Below are positions 25,276 to 41,542 of a stretch of DNA of 64,000 nt, piece by piece. The stretch is from Aspidiotus rigidus (taxonomy: Eukaryota > Arthropoda > Insecta > Hemiptera > Diaspididae), in assembly GCA_035079385.1 (NCBI GenBank), contig JAVHKY010000037.1, positions 2,604,001 through 2,668,000 of the forward strand, written 5' to 3'. A program made the translations under genes and the position numbers. The notes under the pieces are model-generated. The model was not told the origin of the DNA. It made no database searches and worked only from the letters and a program-made list of their open reading frames with translations. Position 1 is the stretch's first letter. Each line of letters opens with the position of its first letter.

Positions 25276-28200
25276 ATGTCTCACGTGCAATACATTGACG
25301 AACTAGTTCGTGAATATCTGTTGTTTAGGGGATTTACTTTGACACTTAGATCTTTCGACAATGAGTTGAAAACAGATAAAGATAAAGGTTTTCGAGTAAG
25401 CAACTGTATCAGCATTCATTCTGATTGTTCGAGATATTACTATTATTTCTGTTGACAATTACCAATGATTCTTGAATATTTCTAGGTTGACCGAATCGTA
25501 GACAATCTTTTACAACTAATTTATTCGTACGATCTGAACAGTATCCGTGAACTGATGACTCATTTTGATCAACGTATGTTTTCGAAACTCGATCAAGAAT
25601 TTGCTCCAGGTAACTACTCAAAGTTCTGATTCATTAGGTCATCTCTAATTGAAATAATGAAGTTGATTAATTCAATCATCAAAGAAAGGTTGATTACGAA
25701 ACACAATACCGTCCTAGTTTATAGAAGTTTGCCTATGACTTTGTATTTCATTCCAATTCAAAGAAAGAAAAATGACTCAGTAATTGATAATTTATTCTTT
25801 TTTTTTTGTAGTCATCAAAAAATTGGAGAATTCCGTGTATAAATTTTACATCATCAACGCGTTGGTGAACAATAAAATCGATAAAGTGACCGAATTCTTT
25901 ACTAAAATGGTTTCTGAAATTCAGGGTCAGGTTGAATGGAAAGAGTGGTACAGTAAGTATAATGAAAGGAAAATATTGGACATTATGTCTGACGTTAACG
26001 ATACAGCATTCCGCCGTTAAAATTTTGTGCTTATCTTTGATTGCAGACATATTAGTAATTTATTCTGAGAAAATAAATGGAAATTCTGATTAGGTGAATT
26101 TACCACAATACGTTTTGAATTTTCTAACAAACACAAACATTATAGCCTAGTCTTCACTCCTACTTTTGGTTATCTAATGAAACTTTACCATTAATGCTTT
26201 GAACTCATATAGAAATACTGTCGTTGTAGAATAGCTGAATAGCTGCCTTCTAATAACTGCGTGAATGCTTGTATTAACGTTTTTAGCAAACGTTACAAAG
26301 GTTGGAAATTAAATTGAAAATCTTGAATTTACTTTTCTTTTTCTGATAGTTTTACCATACATGAAGAATCCGGAAGAAAATCCAGCTTTTTCCATGTATT
26401 TCACCCGTCAATGGCAAGATACTCTATTAGTCACGCTGCATAATTTTCTATCGCTCATTTATCAAGTATGTTCGTATGCTGCAATGTGAAGTTGAATTCT
26501 TGTTCGAATATCTTGGATATTTTATTCTTCTCTCTACCAGGCTATGCCACAACCAATATTAACTAATTACGAAAAGGAAGCGTTCAAAATACGACAGCTA
26601 CAAGAAGAAAACGAAACGTTGAAACAGAAATTGGCCACATTTATTGAGTATAAACAGCAGCAACAGCGGATCAAAGACGACTCTCACGTTCCGCCAGATA
26701 TAATCGATGATTTTTATGTAATCGCAGCGTAAGTATAAGGAGAATGTAATTATCCAGTTTTGTTCATGGACTAAAATTAAGTCGATCATTGGATCTGTTC
26801 GATTTTATTTATAGTGAGACGCCATCTGTTAGTAATACCGAAAATACAGTCAAATCGTTGAAGAATTTAATTCGTACTATCGGTGTTGGTTTACCTACTA
26901 GTCCATTATTGGGCAGAAAAACGGGTATGATTGTGAAACAATGCTTCAGTTTTATTTTTCTTTTGAGGTACATATTCAGATAAAATTTTGTTTTTCAGCT
27001 GTAAATGTTCCCAACAATACAAGCAATATTGAATCTGTTCGAAATGGCGTTCAAGAAGGAGGTGGTTGTCGTAAACATCCTAAACAACGGCTGGCCTTGT
27101 CATCCAACGCTAATCCTGCTATGAAACATTCTAGGTAAATTTTTTCTGACGTAGCAACAATGAACCGCTTACCCTTTAATATTTATGCGATAGAAAAAAA
27201 CTACCATGCATATAATGAATACGAAAGTATGTATGAATGGAGAAAAATTGAAGAAAACGAATCTTTTAGAATATTAAAATCGTACTTTATACCTGTAATT
27301 TTAAACTATTGATGATTAAATTGGTCAAATTACGTTACAGTAATGAAGAACCTGGTGTAGCAATAGAGAAAAGATCGATTTCTCTGGATCGTGAGAATAC
27401 AAAACCTCGAACCAATAATAGAGATCCGTCATTGGACAATAATCCAGAACGAAAGAATTCTCGGCAAACGTCTGCGAATAAAATTCCTCCTTTTTTATTA
27501 CTGAGTCAGGTATATTCAGAGATAAATAATTCGCAATATCAGCGAGTACGCAATGCTGACTGCTGAAGAATTTTGTAGGATTCATTCGATGGACATAGGG
27601 CGAGTATTACTCAATGTCGTTTCAATAGTTGTGGTTCTACTGTTGCGAGTACAGATTCTGATGGAGTTGTGAAAATATGGTCACCAGCGCCTTCTCCTGT
27701 GTTCGTACCGTTATTTTATCAACATGAATGGCTTAACGCATGTAAACTGTATTTTTACGAAAGAACAATTACAGGTTAATGGGCACTACCTCTTTCAAAA
27801 CTGCGATAAGATCATTAGATTGGGTCAGTAAGAATGAAAGATTCATAGTACTCGGTAGTGAAGAAGGTGTGATCAATTTATACGATACGAAAGATTTTAA
27901 AAGCGTATGGGAAACGGGAACTGAGAACAATAGTCCTCTTCGCGATTCCAAGTATTTATTATGCACTTTCAATTTTCCATGCGATTTTTTGATTTTACAT
28001 TCAATCGTTTTTTAATAATTGTCCGTAGAGTTTACAGCGTATCTTCAAGTCCTACAGATACATCTTTTGTTTGTTCAGTTGTATCGAACAAAAAAAACGA
28101 ACACAAACTATTGTTATATGATATTAAAGCGAAAAAATTGGAGGTAAATTTTCATTTTCCCGTCTTCGAATAAAACTTCGTTACGAAATTAATCACTCAT

Positions 28201-29055
28201 GATGTTTAAACAGCGATCCCTAAGCCTAGATTGTGATCCATCCGTCCATGTGACGTGTTGCACTCATAATCATAACGGACAGCTTCTCATTGCTGGTTGT
28301 TCCGACGGCATAGTTAGAACGTACGACTTGCGTCACACTGAATGCGTGGATCAATGGCATGCACACAAAGATTTCATTCTAGGGATACAATTATCAGTAG
28401 ACCATACGGCTTGCTATTCCTTAGGAGCTGACAACAAAGTATGAATATTGATATTATTTGTCGTTCGTAGACAGCTTCATCGGGTAAACTAATTTGAAAT
28501 AAATGTAAACAATTATTAGTTATGTCGTCGGAGTTTGAACGGTAACAATCAAGGACCAACGTGGGACGCTACTTTGTCAGCGGATTCATTATCAAATCTC
28601 CCAGGTGATAAGTTCACGTTGGATCAGTCAGCGAAATACATACTTATGTCATATGGTCAGAACAATGGAGGAACAATATTCAAGGTAGTACCATTAGTTT
28701 AGTCTCATATTCGCAGGAAATTTTATAGTTTTTGTGTCACAAAATTTTTAGGCAGTATTAACCCTAAAGAATCTCGACCTCGAAAATTTTTTTCTATCAG
28801 TTAATTAGTATTCATCGAGTACCTCCAAATTTTAGGAGTCATATTTTCTATCCATGAAATCTAAATTTACAAAATTACGTTTGCATTTCATCATTTGTTT
28901 AGATTACAAATGTGGGCCTTACATCAGTATTGGCTTTAAGAGGTCACAAAATGCCGACAACTGCTTGCGATTGGGCTACCGCTAACCAATGCTGTACTTG
29001 CGTTACGGCATCAACCGATGGGAAGATATGTGTATCTACCCTACTCATGCCGTGA
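25276..29055 (+). CDS. WDR91: WD repeat-containing protein 91
   Basis: Fourteen exons join in frame to 686 residues: 25276-25395, 25486-25609, 25812-25952, 26350-26465, 26541-26728, 26815-26924, 26999-27134, 27341-27509, 27579-27700, 27775-27951, 28029-28143, 28214-28438, 28520-28684 and 28903-29055. The N-terminus ([19 protein letters not shown]) is LisH-like, with an alpha-helical region after it. A coiled coil lies near residues 175-215 ([14 protein letters not shown]). The middle is charged and low in complexity, and the last ~310 residues form WD40 blades ([16 protein letters not shown]). In animals WDR91 acts with Rab7 to lower PI3P and drive early-to-late endosome conversion. It is slightly shorter than the human protein (about 747 aa). 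An AATAAA lies at 29201. The donor after 27700 (GTTCGT) is weak. Confidence 0.92.
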
Positions 29056-29376
29056 TGATCTACATAACTGGACTTGATAAACTAGTCAATTCACGATGGA
29101 ATGAATCCACATTCCCACTATCATCATCCAACTCGGTGTATGGATATAATTTTTCCTTTTTTCATATATTTTTATTTTTACGTATTTTTTATATTATACG
29201 AATAAAGTAATACCAAAATATTATTCTGTATCAAGTCTCTACAGCTCTACTTACTGAAGTCATTTTATCCCTTATTTGTTCATTCATTCTATGTTATTTT
29301 ATTTGTATGTTGTACCAAAGAATAGTCATACATTATTTATTTTATTCAAATAGACGTAACATTATTTTCATGGACA

Positions 29377-32336
29377 TCAGTAACCGTATCTATCGTTAAG
29401 ACTCGTACGACCGTCACCAGTTTGATTCGTTGGTGGTGTCCAAACAATATTATTAAAGTCTTCTTCATATTGATTACTGTAGGATTGTGCAATCTGGAAT
29501 TAATTAGAGAATTATGTGAAACGTTAGTTACTACGATCTTATTCCCAAGATATTTATGAAATAAATATGAATTATTTTACCTTCTTAGCCCGATCTGAAT
29601 TTTTATTTTTGATTTTGAAAGAGGACGTATCTTCCATTATCGATGAGGGTTCATCTAGAAACACAAATACATTGTTGTTAGTTCAGTCAAACGTACATAA
29701 TTGCTACGAAAACCCAACTTACTTAATTTTCTAGTTGAAGTTGGAATTGGTTCATTATTTTTCGTACTGGGATTCTCTTTTTCTGGAGGTTTTAATTCTT
29801 CTTTCTTTACTTCATGTCTAATTTCTTTTTCTATCGTTTTCAGTTCTTTGACCTCAATAGGTTCTTCCTTAATCTCTCGAACAGGGGGCGGCTTTATTTC
29901 TGGTAGCTCGAAGGGTTTTACGAAATTGATCAGTTTCCGTAATTTATCTTCGTCCATTTTCAAGGTATTCAAATGAGTCTGCAAAAATTCAGGTTCTCAT
30001 TAAAAATCCCAATATGCTTAGTACGTACTAATATTTGCTTTCTCTACAAAGTACAAACTTTTGTTTTCTTGAATTCCAATTTATCGAGAACTTGACCGCT
30101 ACTTTTTTGAAATGAAAAAGTATCCATATTTTCGTCATCATCAATTCTGCGGGCTTCGTTCAGCATAGTATTCAATTTTTGTTCCATTTCTTCTATCTCT
30201 TTTAAGACTTTCTCATGTTTCGCAACCTGAATAGTAATCCAAGAAGAAGAAAAAAATTAAAAGTTGATTCTAACAAAGGAAGTCTCATTTTTCACAAGTT
30301 CAAAAAGCACATTTTATGGTCTGAGTTTCCTACCAAAAATTAAAAATTTATCGCAACATTCACTTGCTTTTGAACTGAGATACGAGTAATTCATCGCGAA
30401 CAAATTATGTTCAAGATAAATTTAATTGCGTAGGTATAAAGTTAGAGGAAACTCAATTCTATAGTTCGATTTTATTTCATGGAAGGTAACTGAAGTATAC
30501 TCAATGTAAAATTTTCACTATATACCAGAGTTTCGTAAGTATCCGTCACTGGCTGAGTCTTCTGTACTTGTTTCATCCGCTGTTTGCGTTTCGTTTCCAA
30601 TTCACCAGTTCTGTCGAAGAAATTGTCTTCATCACTATCATAATAATCGTCCTCTTCCCAATTTTTCATTTTTCTCTTTCGAGCTTCTATAACATTTGAA
30701 TTTGAGACCGAACAAATGAATACAAAAATAATCCAAAGAGATGAAAAAAAAAAATGAGTCAATTGTCATGAATATCCCAACTAAAATTCACTATTTTACC
30801 TTGATTACTTGGACGTAGTAAACCAGCTCTATCCAACATTCTGCAAGCTTCTAACGCGCATTGAAAAGAAGCTTCCTTCTTTCTACCAGATACGACGGCT
30901 TCCGCAACAGTGCCAACACCACAATCATCGATCGGTAATCTGAAAAGAAAATCCAAATTTCATCAACGACGTGTTCACGTAAACCTACAGGGAAATTAGA
31001 AATCACACTTACTCGATTGTGCACCTAAATTGGCTGAATCCTTTCTCTTCGATATGATAATGTAATTCTTCTCCTTCACGTTCGAACCATTGTTTTAAAC
31101 ATTTTTTTGGATCATCTTTGTACGTATCTTCGTTAGTTAAAAGAGCGAAAGGATTTTCACTCAGGTCAGTAGATGCATCAGCATCCTCGCCTACAAATAA
31201 ATAAGAAATTATTGACCAGCGTATCTTCCAATAAAATTAAACGATTGTTCCTTATTATGAAGTTGAAATTCAATTGATCAACTCAACAACTCACCCATTC
31301 CCCAATCAATCCCTTTATCATCATCGTCATCATTTGCACCGATTAGTTTTGCTCTTTCCTGTAAATAATCAGCTTCTCTTTTCTCCAATTCTTGTTTTCT
31401 TTGTTCTTTTAATTCAGTGTACGAGAATTGCGATTCAATTTCTTGGTCATCGTCGGGACCATGAAGCAAGAAAAATCTAGTACTACTACCGAATTTTATC
31501 ATGTGTCCAACCTAAAACAACGAAAAATGCCCAGGAGTTTCTTCGACTAAAATCTAAGTCGAAAACGATCAGAAAGTAAGAGAGGACTCACTTGAATTTT
31601 GGCGTACGTTTTAGGCTTTATTCGATACTTATTCAAAAAAGTACCGTGCGTACTACCGAGATCATACAAATAGAAACCCTTCTTTTCGTCCTCACTTGAA
31701 AAGGTAGATCGAAATTGAAGGACCGCGTGATAGCGTGAAATCGTTGGATGGGCCATTACAATATGACAACATTCCAGCCTTCCAAAAGAATAGAACGATC
31801 TTGTGTCTAGAGGAATAGTTCGTATTGATGTGCCATTCTTCATTTCCTATCAAAACATAGGCACAATAAATTTAATATCGTTCATCCATTATACGGAACA
31901 AAAATTTGACGTCTGGAGAAGAGAGCGCAATTGCAGTTCATTGGGCTTATGAAAGAATTAGGGCTTCACTTAGCCTTTCAACGAAATAAATAATTTTCTC
32001 TTTTGCTTCACCTTACTCGCTAGATCTTACCTCCAGACTGTAAAATGTGTCAGGACGACCACCCCAAGATGGTTCGGTGTACGGTATCGGTGGAAAAGAT
32101 GTTTTCAATTTGACAGTTTCAGTTATATTTTCAGTTGTTTTTGCAAGGATAGAATCAGAAGGAGTTAATGATGAGATTTCAGCCTCTTCTTTAGTCTCTT
32201 CTTTAGCCTCTTCTTTAATGGTGGGTTCTGCATCATTTGAAGGTGTACGTTCAGCAGACACGGGTTTAGGTTTTACAAATTTATCGGGAAGGAGTTCAGG
32301 TTTTTTAAACTCGACAGCGCCCGCAGACGGTTCCAT
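29377..32336 (-). CDS. SLC4A1AP: Kanadaptin (SLC4A1AP)
   Basis: Ten exons: 32336-32031, 31846-31592, 31511-31295, 31190-31013, 30939-30800, 30686-30526, 30226-30059, 29978-29723, 29654-29581 and 29493-29377, giving 623 residues. A charged N-terminus leads to an FHA domain at about 100-200 ([34 protein letters not shown]). A dsRNA-binding-like segment follows ([18 protein letters not shown]). Then come the acidic [17 protein letters not shown] block, a coiled coil, and the typical end [13 protein letters not shown]. Kanadaptin is a nuclear, spliceosome-associated protein. It was first described as an anion-exchanger-binding protein. The start is the first in-frame ATG. The 3' end is tight: a minus-strand AATAAA lies at 29346-29341, about 30 bases after the stop, and the WDR91 signal is only ~135 bp away on the other strand. 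Confidence 0.93.
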
Positions 32337-33099
32337 CACTGACAGCACTTGATTACTCAGTTAGTAAAAGCTCAAGTATTGTGAATGCAAGGACAATAAT
32401 TGTGGAATCACGTCCACGGTTTAATGAATGACTAAAAAGCGATAAAACCTAGCACGATCACCCCTCACCATCTACATTCGAGAAATATCATTATTCCAGT
32501 TAGCGGCGATTGAGATGAGATTCATTGACAGTGTTCATTATTTTGAACTGATAAGAAAAAATACCATGATGATATCATTCTCGCGTGATATCTCATCATC
32601 TCTTCCTACACTCTCACGTCAACGCCGATTTGCATCTTACGACGTACCTGTAAAAAACTTGTAAAAAAGGCGTCCGCTCAATCAATTTCGTATGGGACGG
32701 ATGCCCTTTTCACTGTTGTGAATTGCGAGTCACGTTTTCATCACGACTGTCTTATTATTCAGAGCGACTACAAGAAGATCAGCTGAACGGACACAATATT
32801 GTGAGTCGTGTCGCCTTGCGTTGTGTTCGTTTCACTTTTACGCTCGCAGCCCAAACGTTCCCTTTTCAGCGAGTTGCTGCTCGCTGCAGGCTACTCATTT
32901 CGACGAGGATGCAACCATAATGTCAACAAAAAATGAAATATTGTCAAGCTTTTAAACTGTCCGACTTGAAAATGATCACACATCGTACTTCACAGCATGT
33001 TCTATCGTATGAGTGATGACATACTCAACAAATCGAAACTTTGAAATAATTATTTTATTTTACTGTATATTCTAGCGAGCTATTTCATTGCCCTCAACA
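32337..33099. promoter_or_regulatory. Divergent promoter region, kanadaptin and lysyl-tRNA synthetase
   Basis: 763 bp separate the two start codons, which are head to head. The interval is relatively GC-rich in the middle (about 32700-32920) and holds the small GGCGTCCGC hairpin at 32664-32713. No further gene is visible, so one bidirectional promoter is the simplest reading. Confidence 0.55.
32664..32713. repeat. Mini-hairpin with GGCGTCCGCTCAAT core
   Basis: AAAAAGGCGTCCGC on the left pairs imperfectly with GGACGGATGCCCTTTT on the right. The loop and stem match, in reverse orientation, the core of the hairpin element at 8681-8732, including the TATGGGACGG segment. It is therefore a dispersed unit. 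Confidence 0.65.
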
Positions 33100-35941
<2,842 letters not shown>

Positions 35942-36131
35942 AGTTGTGATATCTATGTCGACCGTACGTTCAAGCCCCTAACGACCTTATAATTGATTTG
36001 TTAATATTGATTCAATTAACCAAATGAATATAAAATCTTATTTCTAATATTGCACAATTAATAAGAGCATTAACTAATTGAGTATTATCAAGGTACTAGG
36101 TCTATGCGAATGATTCGTACTGACGAAATCA

Positions 36132-39100
36132 TTACCATATTACAATTGATACAAAAAAATGAGTAATAAGTAGGAACACGAGAAACGACGATCTAACCGA
36201 CGATGCGTCATTGTTTATGGGAAGGTTGAAACTATCAACTACGTGTATTTTCCATCCTGTATTGACTCGAGTATAACTATTATAGTATACAATATCGGGC
36301 CACGAGGAGTTGGGAGTTACGTCCAGTATCGATGGATCACCTATCAAAAATAATTGTAATGAGTCAGAGAACATGGATAGATATTGGAAGTATCTTGGAA
36401 TAGCGCTTCATTGTACAAACCTGCTTCGCATGAAAACGAAAGACTGCGGTTGAATTTTCCAAAAGACGAGAAAGTATCATCTAGTCTTCTATCGGTACCT
36501 TTGTGTTTGGCAAGGCAAAGAGGACCCGCTGAAAAACAGAAAAAAACTTTTCAACTTCTAGGAAGAAAATTCTTGGTCGACAGAATGAAAATAAACTCAG
36601 ATGCGTTGGAAAAAAATCAAATCTGAATGAAAAAAGTATCTTCAAATAAAGAAGAACTAAATTTGTTGGAAAATACAGAGGAGACTGAGTAAAAATTGAA
36701 GGCATTTCATATGATGAGAATCCCCGAGACAGTTTTTCTTTTTTCAAAACAGTATCTTCCCACCGCTTTTAATCTTCTCTTCCTCTGCGCTCTCTTTCTG
36801 TCGAATCGCGATCTACATACCCTCGTAAATCGTATTTTCGAAATTTATGGAAATTACCTGCCACGGGTCTAGGCTGACCTCTCAATGTGAATTGTACTCC
36901 TGCCAACACTTTCACTTGTTTCTGCGCTTGTTCACTCAAACGTTCATAACCTCCATGCGGTTCATCCGTTATTATCAACGGATTATAATTTTCTGCGTTA
37001 TGTGGATTATTACCGCCGTTCACAAAAATCGAGTAAGTCAAACCACGTTGCATCCAGATTTCGGGACTCATTTTACCATCCAAATACCATACTGTTCCGC
37101 TTGGTGGCATACCTATATTAGAGGAGCATTTATTTTTCATCGTAGTTTCACTATTACGATAAACAATTGATAGACTATTACAGGAATATCGAAAAAATTA
37201 CCTGTCAATCCCTCATAGCCTTTTTGACCACCGGGCGGACCTAAAGTTGCAGTAATGGTACGTAGAGTTCTTTCAATTACTTTGTACCGCTCCCAAGTAT
37301 CCAACCTACAATGATAAAAATTTCAACTCGTGAGTATACATTTACTACTTACTTCTAGAATACATACTTACACGAAAAAAAATTTACTTGATTTTCGTTG
37401 TACTTTTAACGAACGGTATACAAGTATTGATTGGCTCTTTTCTATTCAACTCCAATTTTATCGAGCCTCTGGGGAAAATGGTATGAAAAGCCGGTTCTTT
37501 ATCGTGAAATAATTTACCCATTGCCCAAATCATTTGACTGGATCCTTCCATTTTGTATTCCTTATCCCCAGAATCAGCTAGAGTTGGAGAAAACATATTA
37601 TTAAAATTAATTTTGGACAAATTAATACATTCATTAAAAAATGTTTGAAGAAATAACCAAATACACCTACATAAAGACTACCGGTAGGAGTCCTATTTAA
37701 CATGATTATACGTGAAAATCAGCAGTTCTAATATAATATAAAAACTTTCCTTCTTCTAGTAGGTAATAAAAAATATTTTAGTTGACATATTATGTCTCCT
37801 TACATGAAATAAGATCTCTTCTGTAAGTGATGGTATTGACTCCGTCTTCTCGCACAGCAGTGTGTAATTGATTATTTTCCATGCCCCCTACTAATTCATC
37901 TCGACATACACCTTTATACTGACCCAGTACTTTTATGCACTGAAATAATGAAAAGAAAAAAAAATACCTAATTGTTCTAAAAGTGGACGAGTTTGCGATA
38001 CCTTCTCGAAATTTCACGACTAATAATTAGTTCATACCGGTGATCTAGCGGTTACACTGTAATCATTAGCAAAACCTCGATGTCCATCTACGTAAGCTAT
38101 AGTTATATCACTGCCCAACATTTGAGGTCCGTTTGACGAGCCACTCGTTCCAAATGCCATGTACTCATTCTCCTCTGTAAAGAACAACAACAGAAATTGA
38201 ACACAGCTTCTTCGAGTAAAAATATTTACAGGCTCAAGTAGTTAACATACAATGATCTCACCTACTAATCCGACCAATTGCACTGTTATTTGTCGACCGA
38301 AAATCTCCCAACCAACTTGCATATGTTTGTGTAATTGAACACAATTAGGTAACTGCGGTCTCTTGTCCTAAGAAGTAGGAAAGTTGTTTTACCGACTTTC
38401 GTAAATTGTAAGGATCTGAGATAGTAAAAACCAACAAACTTACCACAATGTTAGCCAACGATGGTGGCACATTTGGGTCGTCTGGAATGATAATAGATCC
38501 CAGGTTTTCTTTATTAGCCACGTCATAAATACTGAACCAGTCTATATTGAAAATGGTCAAATCTCCGGGCAATTCGAGAACTATAGTTTCTTCAAGATAT
38601 AAACGTAAAGGATCTAAACTAAATAATATTTATAGGTACATGCATAAATCATCAAGAACTTAATGACAGATGTGTCAGTATGGTGGGACGAACAAAACTT
38701 ACTATCCATATTCATCTGGGACTTTGAATCCTTTTGACGACGGTTGCGGTCCAGTTCCAACCCAAAAATATGTGTCTGAAATATTATAGGTATTTCTTAT
38801 CATAATTCTAATCAATGAAAGTCATAAAATATTACAATTCAAATTACGAAAGCCTACCTTGGCCAGCTCCATTATACTTGAATTCAGGGATGAGAATCGT
38901 CTTGGCGTCAAGTATTTCGATAGGTCCCGAAGTGACTCCGTGCGATCTTCCAGATATTTGGGATATTATTTGTGCAACCGGTGGCTCGAATTCATCAGGA
39001 ATGTACACATCTCCGAATGCCGTCTAAAATGTAACAATTAGAGATTCTTTGTCCAGAATACGTATTTACCGTCCACGAATACAACAAATACTGAACCGTA

Positions 39101-39636
39101 CGTGTCGCGTAAGATCATAAACTGCAAACCACTTGATTTCAGTCAGCTTCTTTCTATCGGGTAATGTTATTCTGATGTCCTTATTTAGATATCTATTCAA
39201 CACATCAGTTCTGAAACGAATACAATCATCTCTCTTATTGATACAATATGCAGAGGAAGTTTTGCGAGATTCAAAAATTCGAACATACTTTCCATATTCG
39301 TTCGGAACTATGAAACCTTGCGGGCCTGGCCGAGTTGACGCTCCTGCCCAGAAGAAAGTATCTGTACCAGTCCCGTCGTAAGTGAATCCGGTTAGTAATA
39401 AAGTGTATTCGTCTACAGCATACACATCCGCGGATACTTGATGATGATATGAATTGAGTTTACCCAGTGGCTTGCCCTTGTATTGTTCGCATAATGTTAA
39501 AATAATTTCTAGAAAATTGAAAAAGTTCACTTTAGTTCTAGACCATACTACTGTTTAAGTCTCCGAATTTCAGAAGTCCTATCTTGATACTATACGTACT
39601 TAGTGAAATTATGAGCAAACGGAGCGTTTCCTTCAT
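36132..39636 (-). CDS. Skeletor: Skeletor-like protein (DM13, DM13, DOMON)
   Basis: Fourteen exons join to 674 residues: 39636-39600, 39508-39289, 39210-39102, 39023-38858, 38775-38703, 38618-38444, 38367-38262, 38174-38038, 37939-37804, 37577-37388, 37305-37202, 37112-36858, 36528-36421 and 36340-36132. A signal peptide starts MKETLRLLIISL. Two DM13 domains (about 25-120 and 145-245) carry FFWAGAS and YFWVGTG. A DOMON domain follows (LHKHMQVGWEIFGRQ), and then a conserved C-terminal region (GGNNPHNAENYNPLIITDEP, NSSWPDIVYYNS). The end is hydrophobic, as for a GPI anchor or tail. DM13 and DOMON are electron-transfer-type domains. In Drosophila Skeletor has been described in spindle-matrix and cuticular contexts. 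The 3' end converges on KARS. Confidence 0.92.
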
Positions 39637-41542
39637 TTTAACACGGATTATTATTCGGTTGAAATTTCATATTAACTTTTGCTTTCAGCATTTCAACATC
39701 CAATTTCACTTGAACATTGAAGGTAGTGAAGGTACGTGTAGAAAGGCAGCACACTATCTAAAAGAATATTGAACTCTGGAGAGCGTCATGTACCTAATAG
39801 TGTCGGTATTCCCATTGTTAAGAAGTGGGAGGGATGTACAGCGGTACCGACTGCTACAGACGTCACAGTCACAGTGTTCCGCTCTGATGCTGCCAAGACA
39901 TGCCTACAACATGTTAACATGATTCTGCGACGTGTCTCTCTGTATTCTGTTTCAAAAATCGACTCTGTAGACGATCTGCATGCTGCCAAGCCACTTTGAT
40001 ATTGCTTCAAGATTTTTCCAGTTGTCCAATCGCTTATTTATTTTTTTTTTCTTTCCAATTCCATAATTTATATTTAATTTTGACGTACAAATACTTCACC
40101 TACTTAACTGAAATTCAGATAGAACCAGTTTCGTGATGTCTTTCGGTTCTTTCTTGATGAGTATTTGAAACCCATGACAATATTTGCGTATGCTAATGGT
40201 GAAATCAAAGAAATTAGTTTGCAGTTCGGTAACTGTAAGTACACACGAATTATTATTACAATATTTTTTGGAACTAATGTCCTTTCCTGTTACTGTAGGT
40301 AGCTAAATATAACTTGATTCCGAAAGTAAGTCAGGGCCTCACCTGTCAATACCTACTAAGATTTCTCGAAAGGATAGCGGCCGTTTTTCTCAAATAAAAC
40401 CTCATAAAATAGGTGAAAAAGAAATAATACCCGATTTTAAAATTGAGATCCTGCATTACGAATTTAATACGACAAAGCATTTCTAGTGATAACATTGAGA
40501 GGAAAAATTATATTATTATTCATGTTAGTTTCATTTTATCGAACTTATATTGAAAATATACATATTTTTATAAAAAGATATGGAAACTTATTCATGTCCT
40601 ATTACTTTTTAAAATCCTTCAAATAGTCTTTTTCTTTTTTTTTTTTTTCAGTAGAGCTAAAAGTGAATATCGATTCTTTGAAATACATTTTATTTTATTT
40701 TCAAAAGGTGAGTAAAACTAGGTATAATTATTTGGAATTTTAAATCGTTTAAATATTATTTAGACATGACGAAGTGAGTTTTTTGTGCTTTGATTGATCA
40801 GTTGAATTTACACCGAATGACGACGAATTCCTAGAGCACCCTCACAAAAAAAAATTCTCGGACAAAGAGTGTTGATATTTTTTCTGGAGATCGAAGCGAA
40901 TTTCTTTTCATACAATCATTTACGTGAGTCTCACTTTTTCTTCGCTTATCACATTCTTAATTTAAATTCCGATTTTTTTTTTAAACTTCAGGTTTTTAGT
41001 TGACATTTCTTTTTAGGGTGCATACCTACTACCGGTAATACTTTTCGAATTTATTTTCACTTGAATTGAATATGAATTCAACAAAAATTTTCCCGCTATG
41101 TCATCATCCGATATAGGTACCGCATATATTCACGAATACGACAAACAATCAAATTTTTTTTTTTTCATAAAATGTCTTCGGTTCGGCATATTAAGTTATT
41201 TCGTGTTCGATAATTATAACAGGTATACATTCTAAGAGATGGCCTCTGAGAAAGTTCATCTCCTATGAAAAATAAAAAAATCGATGAATGCACGTTATTG
41301 ACAAGTAATGAAATTATAAGGATAAAAAAAGGTTGAGCGAGAAAGAGAGAGAGAGCGGGAATCCTTTAAAATGCAAACGTTGAATGTCACGTTACAATTC
41401 ACGTTGGCGAAAAATACAAAATAAAAATATTTTGACATATTTTTGTGTGTATAAAATCGATTGATATTATTTTTTGGCTTAATAATTTTCTTAATCTAAC
41501 AAGTTTACGTGCTCCGAATGTGATAGATAGTGAACACAAATC
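39637..41542. promoter_or_regulatory. Divergent intergenic region, Skeletor and orphan receptor
   Basis: About 1.9 kb between two divergent start codons. A GC-richer block at about 39780-39990 is open on both strands for some 75 codons but shows no motif; it may be an untranslated first exon. The rest is AT-rich, with a GA-rich tract near 41338-41360. Confidence 0.45.

Noticed and set aside
24886..25290. 134-codon minus-strand and 139-codon plus-strand overlapping frames
   Set aside because: The plus frame is the WDR91 leader running into exon 1, and the minus frame is its shadow.
39769..40010. GC-richer block open on both strands for about 75 codons
   Set aside because: Both frames lack motifs. 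A block open on both strands is expected in GC-richer leader DNA.
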